64,000 nt of DNA from an uncultured Cohaesibacter sp. (GTDB lineage: Bacteria > Pseudomonadota > Alphaproteobacteria > Rhizobiales > Cohaesibacteraceae). The stretch lies in assembly GCF_963667045.1 (NCBI RefSeq), contig NZ_OY762934.1, positions 4,036,501 through 4,100,500 of the forward strand. The letters run 5' to 3'. The notes beneath the pieces are model-generated. The model made no database searches. It was given only the letters and a program-made list of their open reading frames with translations, and was not told the DNA's origin. Position numbers and translations under genes: made by a program. Each line of letters opens with the position of its first letter. Within the stretch, counting starts at the first letter, position 1. Positions 35,499-45,007 of this stretch are shown here, piece by piece.

Positions 35499-35526
35499 GC
35501 CTGCCATGGAAATGGCGGGCTTTTTT
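35499..35526 (+). terminator. Intrinsic terminator after ilvD
   Basis: A 9-bp stem, GCCTGCCAT paired with ATGGCGGGC (one G-T pair) around a 4-base loop, followed by TTTTTTG. It lies 59 bases after the ilvD stop. Confidence 0.9.
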
Positions 35527-35666
35527 GCTATCAGCTTGTTATGCATAAATGCGTGGAAATGCATCTGTACAATAAACCCTATTCTTGTTTCAGACTTTTC
35601 GCGTTAAGCTCCCAAAACCAGATTGCGCTTCCGTTAGGGGGGCACGTCGCTTGCTGGAGATTGACC

Positions 35667-36860
35667 ATGAACAAAAAACTCATTGCCGCTTTGATGCTCG
35701 GATTTTCATATGTGAGTGTTGCATCCCCAGCCATGGCTGGTGGGGGAGACGCTGTTGCCGGGGCCATTATCGGGGGAACCCTGGGCCTGATGCTTGGAGG
35801 GGCTGCTGCCCATTCTCATCCGGTCCGTCGCCCGCCACCCCCTCCGCGCTACTACCAGACGCCGGAGGAAACCCGCTACAATATCGACATTCAGTCCCGT
35901 CTCAACTATCTGGGCTATAATGCCGGTGGGGCTGATGGTGTGCTGGGTCGTCGCTCGCGGGCCGCAATTTCCGACTTCCAGTATGAGGCCGGTTTCCCGG
36001 TGACAGGGCGTCTGACCAATGAACAGGCCAGCGTGCTGTTCTCGCCAGAGTTCGAACAGGCCCATTTCAATCCGGCTTCTCCAAATGCGCCAGTGTCGAA
36101 CGCCCCGGCTGCCAACAACACTGTCGCTCCGGCCGATCAGGGTAGCGACAATGCTGCCAGCTCCACGGATGACGGCGTGGCGGACGCGCCAGATGTTGTC
36201 AGCAATGACCCGACGCCGAGCATCCCGTCAACGCCGATCAAGCCTCTGACCGGGGCCAACACGACGCTTTCCTTCAGTAAGGGGGCTCCGGCCTTCTTCG
36301 GTATCACGTTGGGGCAGAGCTATGATCACGCTCGCACGATTCTTACGGAAAACGGCTATGCCAATTGCACCGGTACCGGCGAGATCGTGACATGTACCAG
36401 CGACCAGGATGGCGTTTCCAAGCGCTTCAAGCTGGCGCGCAGCATGGATCTTGACGGACAGCCGATCTACATGATGGACTCGGACACCAAGCTGATGGTT
36501 GATGTCGAGAGGTCTGTTGTCGAGGGCAAGCTGGCGGAATCCTATCCTGAATTGATGGCTGCGCCCAACCGGGTGATCAGTGACAATGCCAATTGTGCTC
36601 TGAAGATGGCCAAGATGTCGGACGTGGAGAATTTCCTCGATCGTCTGGAAATCGCTCGCGACAATCCCGATCAGGAGCCATCCGACTGGCTGCGTGGCAT
36701 GGTCGACACCTGCGACATCTTCTACAAGGCGAATGTTGCCGAAATTTCCGGCGGTTATGATGTTCGGGTGGTGATGTTCAAGGGCACCTATGTGCAGCAG
36801 GATTTTGCCACTCTGGAAGAGAAGAAGCTGGACAAGGTCAAAAACGCCCTCACTTTCTGA
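35667..36860 (+). CDS. Secreted peptidoglycan-binding-domain protein
   Basis: A 397-residue exported protein. It has a signal peptide (MNKKLIAALMLGF to AMA), a glycine-zipper-like hydrophobic stretch (VAGAIIGGTLGLMLGGAAA, residues 31-49), a Pro-rich hinge, and a PG_binding_1 repeat near residues 78-122 (IQSRLNYLGYNAGGADGVLG to FPVTGRLT). A disordered Asn/Asp/Ser/Pro linker follows, then an unrecognised C-terminal domain with paired cysteines. The ATG at 35667 with TGGAGA upstream is chosen because it begins the signal peptide. Probably anchors to cell wall or outer membrane; no enzymatic domain seen. Confidence 0.75.
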   Translation: MNKKLIAALMLGFSYVSVASPAMAGGGDAVAGAIIGGTLGLMLGGAAAHSHPVRRPPPPPRYYQTPEETRYNIDIQSRLNYLGYNAGGADGVLGRRSRAAISDFQYEAGFPVTGRLTNEQASVLFSPEFEQAHFNPASPNAPVSNAPAANNTVAPADQGSDNAASSTDDGVADAPDVVSNDPTPSIPSTPIKPLTGANTTLSFSKGAPAFFGITLGQSYDHARTILTENGYANCTGTGEIVTCTSDQDGVSKRFKLARSMDLDGQPIYMMDSDTKLMVDVERSVVEGKLAESYPELMAAPNRVISDNANCALKMAKMSDVENFLDRLEIARDNPDQEPSDWLRGMVDTCDIFYKANVAEISGGYDVRVVMFKGTYVQQDFATLEEKKLDKVKNALTF

Positions 36861-36908
36861 GGCCTGTTGCTCCGTTTGATCGCCTGCCAACCGCGCAGGC
36901 CGACATGG

Positions 36909-36939
36909 AAAACCCGGCTCCCTTTGGGGCCGGGTTTTT
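36909..36939. terminator. Bidirectional intrinsic terminator
   Basis: Stem AAAACCCGGC paired with GCCGGGTTTT, perfect 10 bp, with T runs on both strands, between convergent genes (PG-binding protein and prfC). Confidence 0.9.
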
Positions 36940-36975
36940 GCTATTCCACCAACGCTGATCGGGCCTGCTCCGCAA

Positions 36976-38562
36976 TCAGGCTTCGGTCTGGATCAGCTCG
37001 CGGGTCTTCATGAAGGTGATCGCCGGGTGGCGTTCCTTGGTGAAGTCGATTTCCCACTGGCTCTTGGCAAGGAAAACCGGGCTGCCTTCGCGGTCATGGA
37101 CGATGTTGTTGACGTTGGCCGCCATGAAGGCCTTCATCTTGACCGGATCGTCACACTTGACCCAGACGGCCATGTTGTAGGTGATTGGCTCGAAATCGAT
37201 ATCAACGCCATATTCGGCCTTGGCGCGAGACTTCAGCACGTCGAGCTGCAGGATACCGACGAGGCCGATGATCCAGTTGGAGCCGATGTTGGGCTTGAAC
37301 ACCTGGGTGAGGCCTTCTTCTGCCAGATCCTCAAGCGCGCGGCGCAGTTGTTTGACCTTGGTGCCGTCCGGCAGGCGCACGCGGCGCAACACTTCCGGCG
37401 CAAAGGCGGGAAGGCCGGTGAACTGCAGCTGCTCGCCTTCGGTAAAGGTGTCGCCAACGCGAATGGTGCCGTGGTTCGGAATGCCGATGACATCGCCCGG
37501 TCCGGCCTCGTCCGCGATCTCGCGATCCTGGGCGAAGAACATGATCGGGCTGTGGACCATCACGTCCTTGCCGGTGCGGATCTGGCGCAGTTTCATGCCG
37601 CGCTTGAAGTCGCCCGAGCAGATGCGCATGAAGGCCACGCGGTCGCGATGGTGGGAATCCATGTTGGCCTGCACCTTGAAGACAAAACCGGAGACCTTCT
37701 TCTCGTCCGGTTTTACCGTGCGGGTGGTTGCCGGTGAGGGACGCGGCGCCGGTGCGATCTCGGCGATCAGGTCGAGCAGGGCGGTGGGGCCGAAGTCCTT
37801 GAGCGCGGAACCGAAGATGACCGGTGAGAGATGGCCTTCGCGATAGCTGTCCAGATCAAATTCGGAATAGCCGACGGTGGCGAGTTCGACCATCTCCCGG
37901 CATTCTTCGAGCAACTGACCGTCGACCAGATCGTCAAGCTTTGGATCATCGATGCCCGAGGTTTCCACGATCCGGTCAAACGCCTCACCCTTGTGCGCGC
38001 CGGTGTAATACTCACCATTGGTCACGTTGAAGCAGCCATGGAAGGTCGAGCCGGAGCCGATCGGCAACACCAGCGGAGCAACGTCGAGGGCAAGGGTCTC
38101 CTGAATCTCGTCGAGCAGTTCGAACGGATCCTTCGCCTCGCGGTCGCATTTGTTGACCAGCGTGATGATGGGAATGTCCCTGAGGCGGCAGACCTCGAAC
38201 AGCTTCAGCGTCTGGGCCTCGATACCCTTGGAGGCATCGATCACCATGATGGCGCTGTCAACCGCGGTCAGCGTGCGATAGGTGTCTTCGGAGAAGTCTT
38301 CGTGGCCCGGCGTATCGAGCAGGTTGAAGATCAGGTCCTTGTGTTCGAAGGTCATCACCGAGGAGGTGACCGAGATGCCGCGTTCCTGTTCGATCTTCAT
38401 CCAGTCCGACTTGGCGCGGCGTTTTTCACCGCGCGCCTTGACCTGCCCGGCCATACGGATGGCGCCGCCGAAATAGAGCAGCTTTTCGGTGAGGGTGGTC
38501 TTACCGGCGTCGGGGTGCGAGATGATCGCAAAGGTGCGACGAATTTCATGAGATGCAGGCAT
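36976..38562 (-). CDS. prfC: Peptide chain release factor 3 (RF-3)
   Basis: Translational GTPase that recycles RF1/RF2 from the ribosome. The 528-residue protein has the P-loop DAGKTTLTEKLLYFGGAI, the switch motif GISVTSSVM, LDTPGHEDFSEDTYRTL, VNKCDREAKDPFELLDEI, and the C-terminal WKVECDDPVKMKAF-like stretch (WVKCDDPVKMKAFM). The K-less order and length distinguish it from EF-G (about 700 residues). Single gene ahead of the ABC-F gene. Confidence 0.95.
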   Translation of the reverse strand: MPASHEIRRTFAIISHPDAGKTTLTEKLLYFGGAIRMAGQVKARGEKRRAKSDWMKIEQERGISVTSSVMTFEHKDLIFNLLDTPGHEDFSEDTYRTLTAVDSAIMVIDASKGIEAQTLKLFEVCRLRDIPIITLVNKCDREAKDPFELLDEIQETLALDVAPLVLPIGSGSTFHGCFNVTNGEYYTGAHKGEAFDRIVETSGIDDPKLDDLVDGQLLEECREMVELATVGYSEFDLDSYREGHLSPVIFGSALKDFGPTALLDLIAEIAPAPRPSPATTRTVKPDEKKVSGFVFKVQANMDSHHRDRVAFMRICSGDFKRGMKLRQIRTGKDVMVHSPIMFFAQDREIADEAGPGDVIGIPNHGTIRVGDTFTEGEQLQFTGLPAFAPEVLRRVRLPDGTKVKQLRRALEDLAEEGLTQVFKPNIGSNWIIGLVGILQLDVLKSRAKAEYGVDIDFEPITYNMAVWVKCDDPVKMKAFMAANVNNIVHDREGSPVFLAKSQWEIDFTKERHPAITFMKTRELIQTEA

Positions 38563-38724
38563 TGATTTCTTGTCTTTCTTGCCGGATGAGCGGCTGGTTT
38601 TCAGGCGATGCTCAGCGCCAGCTCCTGAGGGCGGGCGCGATCAATCGCGAAAGGGATCCGATTTGGGCCGGACCATAGGCGAAAGAGGGTCAAATTTCCA
38701 TCAAAAAAGCGGCTGGCAGCGAGG

Positions 38725-40548
38725 CTAGCTCTCGCCGAGCTGTTCCTGTAGGATTTCAAGCTCCAGCCACTTCTCCTCGGCCTTGGCCAGCAGCTCTTCC
38801 TGTGCTTCAAGGGCCTTTGCTGCCTTGTTGAAGGTTTCCGGGTCCTTGGTGAAGAGGTCCGGGTCTGCAAGGCGAGCGTGCAGGCGGTCGATCTTGCCCT
38901 GAATCTCTTCCATTTTGGCAGGCAGGGTTTCCAGCAGGTGCTTGTCCTTGAAGGTCAGGCCCTTCTGCTGTTTCGGTGCTGCTGGACGGTCGGATGGCGC
39001 ATCGGTGGTCTTGCCGGGTTTGTTCTTGCCAGCACTCTTGCGGGCGGTGACGCCGCTGCCACGCTGGGCGATCATGTCACTATAGCCGCCGGCATATTCG
39101 GTCCAGCGACCATCACCTTCGGCATAGAGGGTGGTGGAGCAGAGCCGGTCGAGGAAGTCACGGTCATGGCTGACCAACAGCACCGTGCCGGTGTAGTCGT
39201 TGATGACTTCCTGCAGCAGATCGAGGGTTTCCAGATCGAGGTCGTTGGTCGGCTCGTCAAGCACCAGAAAGTTCGAGGGTTTGGCAAGGGCGCGAGCCAG
39301 CATGAGGCGACCGCGTTCGCCGCCAGACAGCACCGAGATCGGACTGCGGGCCTGTTCCGGGCGGAACAGGAAATCCTTCATGTAGCCGACCACATGGCGA
39401 TGGCTGTCGCCGACCTGCACCATATCGCCGCTGTGGGTGGTCAGGGCTTCCTTGAGGGTCCAGTCGGGATTGAGGCTTTCGCGCTTCTGGTCGAGGGTCA
39501 CCATCTGCAGATTGGTGCCCAGCACAACCGTTCCGCTGTCGGGTTCAAGGCCTTCGGTCAACAGGTTGATGAGGGTTGACTTGCCAGCTCCGTTCGGTCC
39601 GACGATGCCGATGCGGTCGCCGCGCAGGATTTCCATCGAGAAATCCTTGATGATGGTCCGTCCGTCGAAACTCTTGGAGATGTGTTTTGCCTTGATGACC
39701 GACTTGCCGGAGCTTTCGCCTTCGGTGGCGCTCATGCGCACATCGCCCTGCGGTCGGTTCTGCGCCATCTGCTGCTTCTTCTCGCGCAGGGTGCCCAGTT
39801 CGCCGAGGCGGCGGACGTTGCGCTTGCGTCGTGCCGTGACGCCATAGCGGATCCAGTCCTCTTCAGCGAGGATCTTCTGCTTGAGTTTCTGCTCTTCAAC
39901 GCGCTCCTGTTCGAAGATATCGTCGCGCCAAGCCTCGAAATCGGCAAAGCCCTGCGACGAGCGGCGGGCGGTGCCGCGATCGATCCAGACCACGTTTCGC
40001 GTGAGATTTTCGAGGAACCGGCGGTCGTGGCTGATGATCACCTTGGCCGAGCGGATTTGCTTCAGCTCGCTTTCCAGCCATTCGATGGCAGGCAAGTCAA
40101 GATGGTTGGTCGGCTCGTCAAGCAGCAGGATATCGGGCTCGGGGGCCAGAACGCGGGCAATCGCTGCGCGGCGGGCTTCGCCACCGGAAATTTCGCGCGG
40201 ATTTTCCTTGCCGGTCAGTCCCATTTCATCAAGCAGATACTGCGCCCGGTAATGGGCATCGCCCGGTGCCAGTCCTTCCTCGACATAGTCGAGCACGGTG
40301 GCAAAGGCCGAAAGGTCCGGTTCCTGCGGCAGATAGCGCAGGGTGGTGCCCGGCTGGAAGAAGCGTTCGCCATGATCCGGCTCAACCAGAGCGGCGGCGA
40401 TCTTCAGAAGGGTGGATTTGCCCGATCCGTTACGGCCGACAAGCGCGATGGAATCTCCCTCATGGACAGCCAGTTCTGCACCGGCCAGCAGGGCCTGGCC
40501 TCCGATAGCCAGATGAATGTCCTGAAGATGAAGGAGCGGTGGTGCCAT
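38725..40548 (-). CDS. uup: ABC-F family ATPase, Uup type
   Basis: Soluble ATPase with two ABC domains and no membrane part, acting at ribosomes or DNA repair in this family. The 607-residue protein has Walker A motifs GRNGSGKST and GPNGAGKST, signatures EISGGEARRAA and LSGGERGRLM, and Walker B LLLDEPTNHLD and LVLDEPTNDLD. A positively charged linker (YGVTARRKRNVRRLGEL) and a C-terminal coiled coil (LPAKMEEIQGKIDRL to LEILQEQL) follow the Uup layout. Confidence 0.92.
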   Translation of the reverse strand: MAPPLLHLQDIHLAIGGQALLAGAELAVHEGDSIALVGRNGSGKSTLLKIAAALVEPDHGERFFQPGTTLRYLPQEPDLSAFATVLDYVEEGLAPGDAHYRAQYLLDEMGLTGKENPREISGGEARRAAIARVLAPEPDILLLDEPTNHLDLPAIEWLESELKQIRSAKVIISHDRRFLENLTRNVVWIDRGTARRSSQGFADFEAWRDDIFEQERVEEQKLKQKILAEEDWIRYGVTARRKRNVRRLGELGTLREKKQQMAQNRPQGDVRMSATEGESSGKSVIKAKHISKSFDGRTIIKDFSMEILRGDRIGIVGPNGAGKSTLINLLTEGLEPDSGTVVLGTNLQMVTLDQKRESLNPDWTLKEALTTHSGDMVQVGDSHRHVVGYMKDFLFRPEQARSPISVLSGGERGRLMLARALAKPSNFLVLDEPTNDLDLETLDLLQEVINDYTGTVLLVSHDRDFLDRLCSTTLYAEGDGRWTEYAGGYSDMIAQRGSGVTARKSAGKNKPGKTTDAPSDRPAAPKQQKGLTFKDKHLLETLPAKMEEIQGKIDRLHARLADPDLFTKDPETFNKAAKALEAQEELLAKAEEKWLELEILQEQLGES

Positions 40549-40694
40549 GAGAATGCTGTCCAGAGTAGATATGGGAGGGGCGTCGATGCGCCTCTGGCTT
40601 TAAACAATGCCGAGGCTCTTGGCAAGGGTTGCCGGGTTTGCAGAGCCCGCTTGCCCCGAATTCATGTAGGAAACGCCATCGCGACAGAAAAGGG

Positions 40695-42146
40695 TCAGCG
40701 TGAGCTTTTTTCAAGCTCCCGCACCCGATCTGCCAGAGAAAAGACCTGAGACCAAGGATCCTCGCTGGCTGCTGGCTCGGTCTTCTCCGGCTCGCCTTCG
40801 GAGCCTTTGGTCGCCTCTTGCGCGGTACCTTTAGGTGCGCTCGCGACAGACTGCTTGACGGTTTCGCTGACCTGAGAGGCGCGAATGGTCGGGGTCGGGC
40901 CAGTGCCGTTCTCGGGGGTATTGGCAGGCGCGCTGTCGGACGTGCTGGCGGGCGTGCTGACGGTCTGGTCGTCGCTCATTTCTTCGTTCACGCTATCGCC
41001 AAGGCAGCTGAACTCGGTGAGACGGGTGGCGATCAGCTTCATCTCGTCTCTCAGCATCTGTTCATGTGGGGTTAGCGCGGTTTTGCCGCTGTCTTCATCG
41101 CCCTGAGCGTCCTTTTCGTTCTGGGCTTCCTGCTCCTGCAATCGTGCTTCCAGAGAGGACAACTGGCTGGCCAGATCGTCATTGCTGGCGTTGGCCTTTT
41201 CGAGGGCATTCTGGAGCTCGCGTTTTTCCTTTTCGAGCCCCTCGATCATGCTGGAGAGATTTTCTCCATTTTCCAGTTTCTGCTGAGTTTCAAGCTGCAT
41301 GGCCAGGCTGGCAATCTTTGCTTCTGCTTCCAGTCGGCGGGTTTCCGCCTCTGCAAGCAAGGTGTTGCTGTTGTCGCCGGTGGCGAGATTCTGTTGGGTG
41401 GCGCGTTCGAGCTGGCGAGAGAGATTGGCGATTTCGCTGTCCTTGTCGGCCAGTTGCCCCTGCAATGTGTCGGCCTTTTCCTCAAGGGCAGACAGACGCT
41501 CCTTGGTGCGCTCGAGCTCGGTGCCCCTTTGGCTGAGGAGTGTTGCGGTCTTGCCACGCTCGTCGGTCTGTTCGCTTAGCTGCGTGGTGAGGCTTGAAAT
41601 CTCCTCGCGGAGATTCTCGATGCGGGCCATCTGGGCTGCCAGATCGACCTTCTGCTCGTCGATATTGGTTTCCAGATAATAGATATCCTTCTCGAGCTGA
41701 TCCCGCGTCTCTTCCAGATCGGAGATGGCTTTGCGGGCATCGGCAAGCTGTTGCTCGGATGTCTGCAACAGTCCGGATACACGACCGGTCTCATCCTTCT
41801 GGCTGGCGAGTGACAGGCTCAGTTCCTCGATGGTTTCGAGATGGGAGGCAATCTGGGCGTCGCGCTCTTCAATGGACTTGTTGAGGCGGTCGATCCGGAT
41901 CGCCTTGTTGGCGAGTTCGGCCTGGCGTCGGTCTGCGATGACTTCCTGCTTGCGCAGATCGATTGCCATCTCGGCGCGGACCTGATCCTTTTCAGCCTGT
42001 AGCTCACTGTAGCTCATGGGCATCTCGGCCATCATGCGCTTGCGCGTGAGGCGGACCACTCGGCGCCAGATCATGGGCACAATCAAGAGCATCAGCAGCA
42101 GAGTGACAAACACTCCGAGCATTATGTACATGATGATTGCGATCAC
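40695..42146 (-). CDS. Membrane-anchored long coiled-coil protein, unknown function
   Basis: A 483-residue protein with one N-terminal membrane anchor (residues 3-26, followed by RRVVRLTRKRMM, so the bulk is cytosolic). A near-continuous coiled coil runs from about residue 45 to 345, rich in Glu, Gln, Leu and Lys. A disordered Ser/Thr/Pro/Glu tail follows, and a short conserved-looking end reads DPWSQVFSLADRVRELEKS. No enzymatic domain. The architecture resembles membrane-tethered scaffolds or RmuC-less coiled-coil proteins, but no family was recognised. Upstream of uup on the same strand, 146 bases apart. Confidence 0.7.
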   Translation of the reverse strand: MIAIIMYIMLGVFVTLLLMLLIVPMIWRRVVRLTRKRMMAEMPMSYSELQAEKDQVRAEMAIDLRKQEVIADRRQAELANKAIRIDRLNKSIEERDAQIASHLETIEELSLSLASQKDETGRVSGLLQTSEQQLADARKAISDLEETRDQLEKDIYYLETNIDEQKVDLAAQMARIENLREEISSLTTQLSEQTDERGKTATLLSQRGTELERTKERLSALEEKADTLQGQLADKDSEIANLSRQLERATQQNLATGDNSNTLLAEAETRRLEAEAKIASLAMQLETQQKLENGENLSSMIEGLEKEKRELQNALEKANASNDDLASQLSSLEARLQEQEAQNEKDAQGDEDSGKTALTPHEQMLRDEMKLIATRLTEFSCLGDSVNEEMSDDQTVSTPASTSDSAPANTPENGTGPTPTIRASQVSETVKQSVASAPKGTAQEATKGSEGEPEKTEPAASEDPWSQVFSLADRVRELEKSSR

Positions 42147-42352
42147 GGTGCCTCTAGTCCCTGCCTTCGTGGTCTTTGCCCAAAGCTGCCTTTACGCATC
42201 ATGCCGATGCTTCAGATAGCATAACTCCCCGTGCTCGAACCCTGTTCTCCTGAGCTCGGGGAGTGTCAATTTTCTGATTGTTATCAGTCAATCATGGTTT
42301 ACGGAATAAAAAACACCAGATCGATCTGATTTACGCGCAACTTGCTGGAAGA

Positions 42353-42952
42353 TCAGAACGGGTTCCAGGTCGCTTTGCGAGAAAATTTCAAATATCCGAT
42401 GTTGACGCCAAGCCTTGCGCCTACACCAGACCGGATCGGAACAATGTAGTATTTCTGTTCAAGACTGAGGACGGTCATGCCAAAGCCGCCCACCAGATAG
42501 GCCGAGCCGTTGACGCCGACCCAGCGCCGATAGAGATAGTCCACCGTCGGCAGATTGTAGACCAGCATCATCGTGCGGTTGCCGTCACCACCGAAATCCC
42601 AGCCAATGGACGGGCCTTGCCAGAAGACCTTGTGGGAGCCCATGTTCTTGGTGAACAGGTCGCCCTCGCCATAACGGGCGCCAGCCACAAAGGCACCACT
42701 GCCTTCCTGTCCGAGGATATAGCCGTTTGGCAGGCCGTATTTGGAGACAGCCTTTTCCACCATCGAAGCGAGGCCTCCCGTGACGGTGCCAAAGAAATTG
42801 TGTCCGGCCTGGACGATTTCCGAAGCGGAGTAATGGTTCTCCTGAGCTCGCGCCGTGCTTGAGCCAATCATCAGTGCAGCAATAATGCAGATTGTCCAAA
42901 ACAGCTCTTTGCCTGCATGTCTAAGATCAAATGATCTGGCCAGATTTGCCAT
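42353..42952 (-). CDS. eipA: EipA-type periplasmic envelope integrity protein (DUF1134)
   Basis: A 199-residue exported protein. The signal peptide ends STARA; the DUF1134 domain follows, with FFGTVTGGLASMVEKAV, PNGYILGQEGSGAFVAGARYG, KVFWQGPSIGWDFGGDGNR, TMMLVYNLP and GGFGMTVLSLE. In Brucella the orthologue EipA supports envelope stress resistance and is reported to be CtrA-controlled. The ATG at 42952 follows AAGGAT and is preferred over 42970. The upstream region holds five TTAA sites in 28 bases. Confidence 0.88.
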   Translation of the reverse strand: MANLARSFDLRHAGKELFWTICIIAALMIGSSTARAQENHYSASEIVQAGHNFFGTVTGGLASMVEKAVSKYGLPNGYILGQEGSGAFVAGARYGEGDLFTKNMGSHKVFWQGPSIGWDFGGDGNRTMMLVYNLPTVDYLYRRWVGVNGSAYLVGGFGMTVLSLEQKYYIVPIRSGVGARLGVNIGYLKFSRKATWNPF

Positions 42953-43087
42953 TATGTTTATCCTTGTCATTGAGTAGCAGCTTTTCCACCGACCGAATTT
43001 CGATTGATCGCTATTTTTTACAGTAGTTGCACGACTTGCAAGCGGAATTAGCCAGCTTTTGTTTGCATTGGTCTGTAGATGACACTT

Positions 43088-43115
43088 TTAATTAACCTTA
43101 AGATTAACAGGTTAA
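43088..43115. promoter_or_regulatory. TTAA-rich cluster upstream of eipA (possible CtrA control)
   Basis: Five TTAA tetramers at 43088, 43092, 43098, 43104 and 43112, including the CtrA half-site form TTAACC at 43092. None is spaced exactly by seven, so this is weaker than the fliF boxes. It lies 136 bases from the eipA start. Confidence 0.35.
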
Positions 43116-43231
43116 TCTCTAGTTCAAAATCTGAGCAAAAAAGTGATGAACATGACAACTCGTCCACTGTTGCAGCACTTTTATGACAAAAAGGGTATAA
43201 ATTGCCTCGCAGCCTTACCTTGCGAACCGGG

Positions 43232-43744
43232 ATGAACGGACTTTGTCACGCCTGCTGGCAAGGGGCGTCTTTCTTGCGCTTTCCGATGATCGTGTTGATG
43301 CTCGTTGCGCTTTGGGCGGGCACGAGCCTTGAGGCGCATGCCACAGCGCAATCCCGGCGCGTGGTGACAGATGCCAATACCGGCTTTGCCATTTATGGCT
43401 ATGATCCTGTTGCCTATTTTACCGAGCATGCCGCCGTTCGCGGCTCCCGCGACCATGAGTATGTCTGGAATGGTGTCTCATGGCTTTTCTCCTCGCGGGC
43501 TAACAAGGCCGTGTTCATGCAGAACCCTGATGTTTATGCTCCGCAATTTGGCGGGCATGGGGCTCTGGCGGTGGCGCGTGGCTTTGCTTCTGATGGCAAC
43601 CCCAATGTCTGGGCCATCTACCGCAACCGTCTCTTCCTGTTCTATTCCTACACGGCGCGGGCCGCTTGGACCGAAGCTGTGGATTTGCATGTGGAGCGGG
43701 CCGACCAGCAATGGCCTTCTATCGAGAGCTCGCTTTCAAGATAG
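43232..43744 (+). CDS. Exported YHS-domain protein
   Basis: A 170-residue protein with an N-terminal hydrophobic signal (FPMIVLMLVALWAGT to AHATA). A YHS-like domain follows, starting FAIYGYDPVAYFTEHAAVRG, then EYVWNGVSWLFSSRANKAVF and NPDVYAPQFGGHGALAVARG. YHS domains are thought to bind metal, and this exported single-domain form is common in alphaproteobacteria. The ATG at 43232 is taken; the frame also allows a TTG at 43202. Ribosome site weak. Reaction unknown. Confidence 0.75.
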   Translation: MNGLCHACWQGASFLRFPMIVLMLVALWAGTSLEAHATAQSRRVVTDANTGFAIYGYDPVAYFTEHAAVRGSRDHEYVWNGVSWLFSSRANKAVFMQNPDVYAPQFGGHGALAVARGFASDGNPNVWAIYRNRLFLFYSYTARAAWTEAVDLHVERADQQWPSIESSLSR

Positions 43745-44036
43745 TCGGTCTTGTTCCAGACGGTTTGCGGCTGTTGCATCTGCCTGCGAGGAAGAAACCC
43801 GGGTTACGGATGGTGTCTGCATGTGAGTGAAACTTCTTATTGCTCCTGTGAAACAGACGGATTGTGGCGCTTCTGGCCTTGGCAGGCGGGTGCCTAACGG
43901 GTAATGCTTCGAAAGGAGCGAAATGGTTTGATTCGTGTTCTAACTAATCCGCTATCCTTTGGGATCCGTTGAGTATCAGGACCTCTGCTGATGTTGAACC
44001 GAGCCCAAAGGTAAGCCACTGCTTTTTGAGGGTGCA

Positions 44037-44747
44037 ATGTCTGGTATTGAAACTCTGTCCTCCATGGATTTGGCCGCGCTGCTGTGCAGCCGTGTTTGTC
44101 ACGACATCATCAGTCCGGTTGGGGCCATTATCAACGGCCTTGAAGTTTTGGAGGAAGACAATGGCGAGGAAATGGAAACCTTCGCCATGGAGCTCATTAC
44201 CAAGAGCGCCAGCACAGCCTCTGCAAAGCTGCAGTTTGCCCGCCTAGCTTTCGGGGCTGCCGGTTCGGCCGGTGCCGAGATCGATACCGGCGATGCCGAG
44301 AGCGTTGCGCGCGGCTACATGAAGTCGGAGAAGGCCGAGATCGAGTGGGAAGGCACACGCGTTCTGATGCCGAAGAATCTGGTCAAGCTGCTGCTGAATC
44401 TCATCATGATCAGCATTACCACCATCCCACGCGGCGGTACCATCAAGGTTTCCCTTGAGGGCGAAGCCAGATATCCGACCTTCCGGCTGGTGTCCGAAGG
44501 CAAGAATGCCCGCATCCCGGCAAGCCTTGACCGGCTGTTGCGCGGCCGCCCGGCCGATGAGCAGGGATTTACGGCCAATTCCATCCAGCCTTACTACACA
44601 GGCCTGCTTGCCCGCGAGGCAAAGATGGACCTGTCTTTCGACTGGGTCGACGATGTCATCACCATCGAAGCCAAGCCGGTTCACATCCCGAACCCGGAAG
44701 AAATGATCGGTGTTGCCATTCCGAGCGAGGAAACTGCTGGCGCCTGA
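44037..44747 (+). CDS. chpT: Histidine phosphotransferase ChpT
   Basis: Passes phosphoryl groups from the CckA hybrid kinase to CtrA and CpdR in the alphaproteobacterial cell-cycle relay. The 236-residue protein is a pseudo-histidine-kinase: the phospho-accepting His22 lies in SRVCHDIISPVGAIINGLE, followed by ITKSASTASAKLQFARLAFG (second DHp helix) and a degenerate ATPase-like domain (MPKNLVKLLLNLIMIS). The ATG at 44037 follows GAGGGTGC. It is 7 kb from its target ctrA, with the chemotaxis genes between. Confidence 0.9.
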   Translation: MSGIETLSSMDLAALLCSRVCHDIISPVGAIINGLEVLEEDNGEEMETFAMELITKSASTASAKLQFARLAFGAAGSAGAEIDTGDAESVARGYMKSEKAEIEWEGTRVLMPKNLVKLLLNLIMISITTIPRGGTIKVSLEGEARYPTFRLVSEGKNARIPASLDRLLRGRPADEQGFTANSIQPYYTGLLAREAKMDLSFDWVDDVITIEAKPVHIPNPEEMIGVAIPSEETAGA

Positions 44748-45007
44748 TGGGTAGGTAGAGTTACTTAGGGTAAACAAGCTTTGTTTTGGATGAAGCTGTA
44801 TTCATCCCTTTGGTTTTATTATCAATAAACCAAGTATTGTCATTCATACCAAAGTTGCGAAACAATTATAAACAGCTGCACCGGTAATTGTATCAAGTTT
44901 GAGTGTTTGTGCGCTTTGTTTCAGCTTAAATTAACGCTTTGCCCCGAGACTGGAGCGGAATAACTGTCTGTTCAGACCGGTTTCCGCCAGAATCAGGGTT
45001 TTAGGCC

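Noticed and set aside
42216-42260. Possible tRNA-like piece (GGTTCGAGC on the minus strand flanked by complementary CTCCCCG)
   Set aside because: The T-stem does not pair and no anticodon or D arm can be drawn; only a long-loop inverted repeat remains.
43104-43115. HpaR-like palindrome TTAACAGGTTAA near eipA
   Set aside because: It resembles the cluster operator but sits in a run of five TTAA sites before an unrelated envelope gene; more likely part of a CtrA-type or chance AT-rich array.
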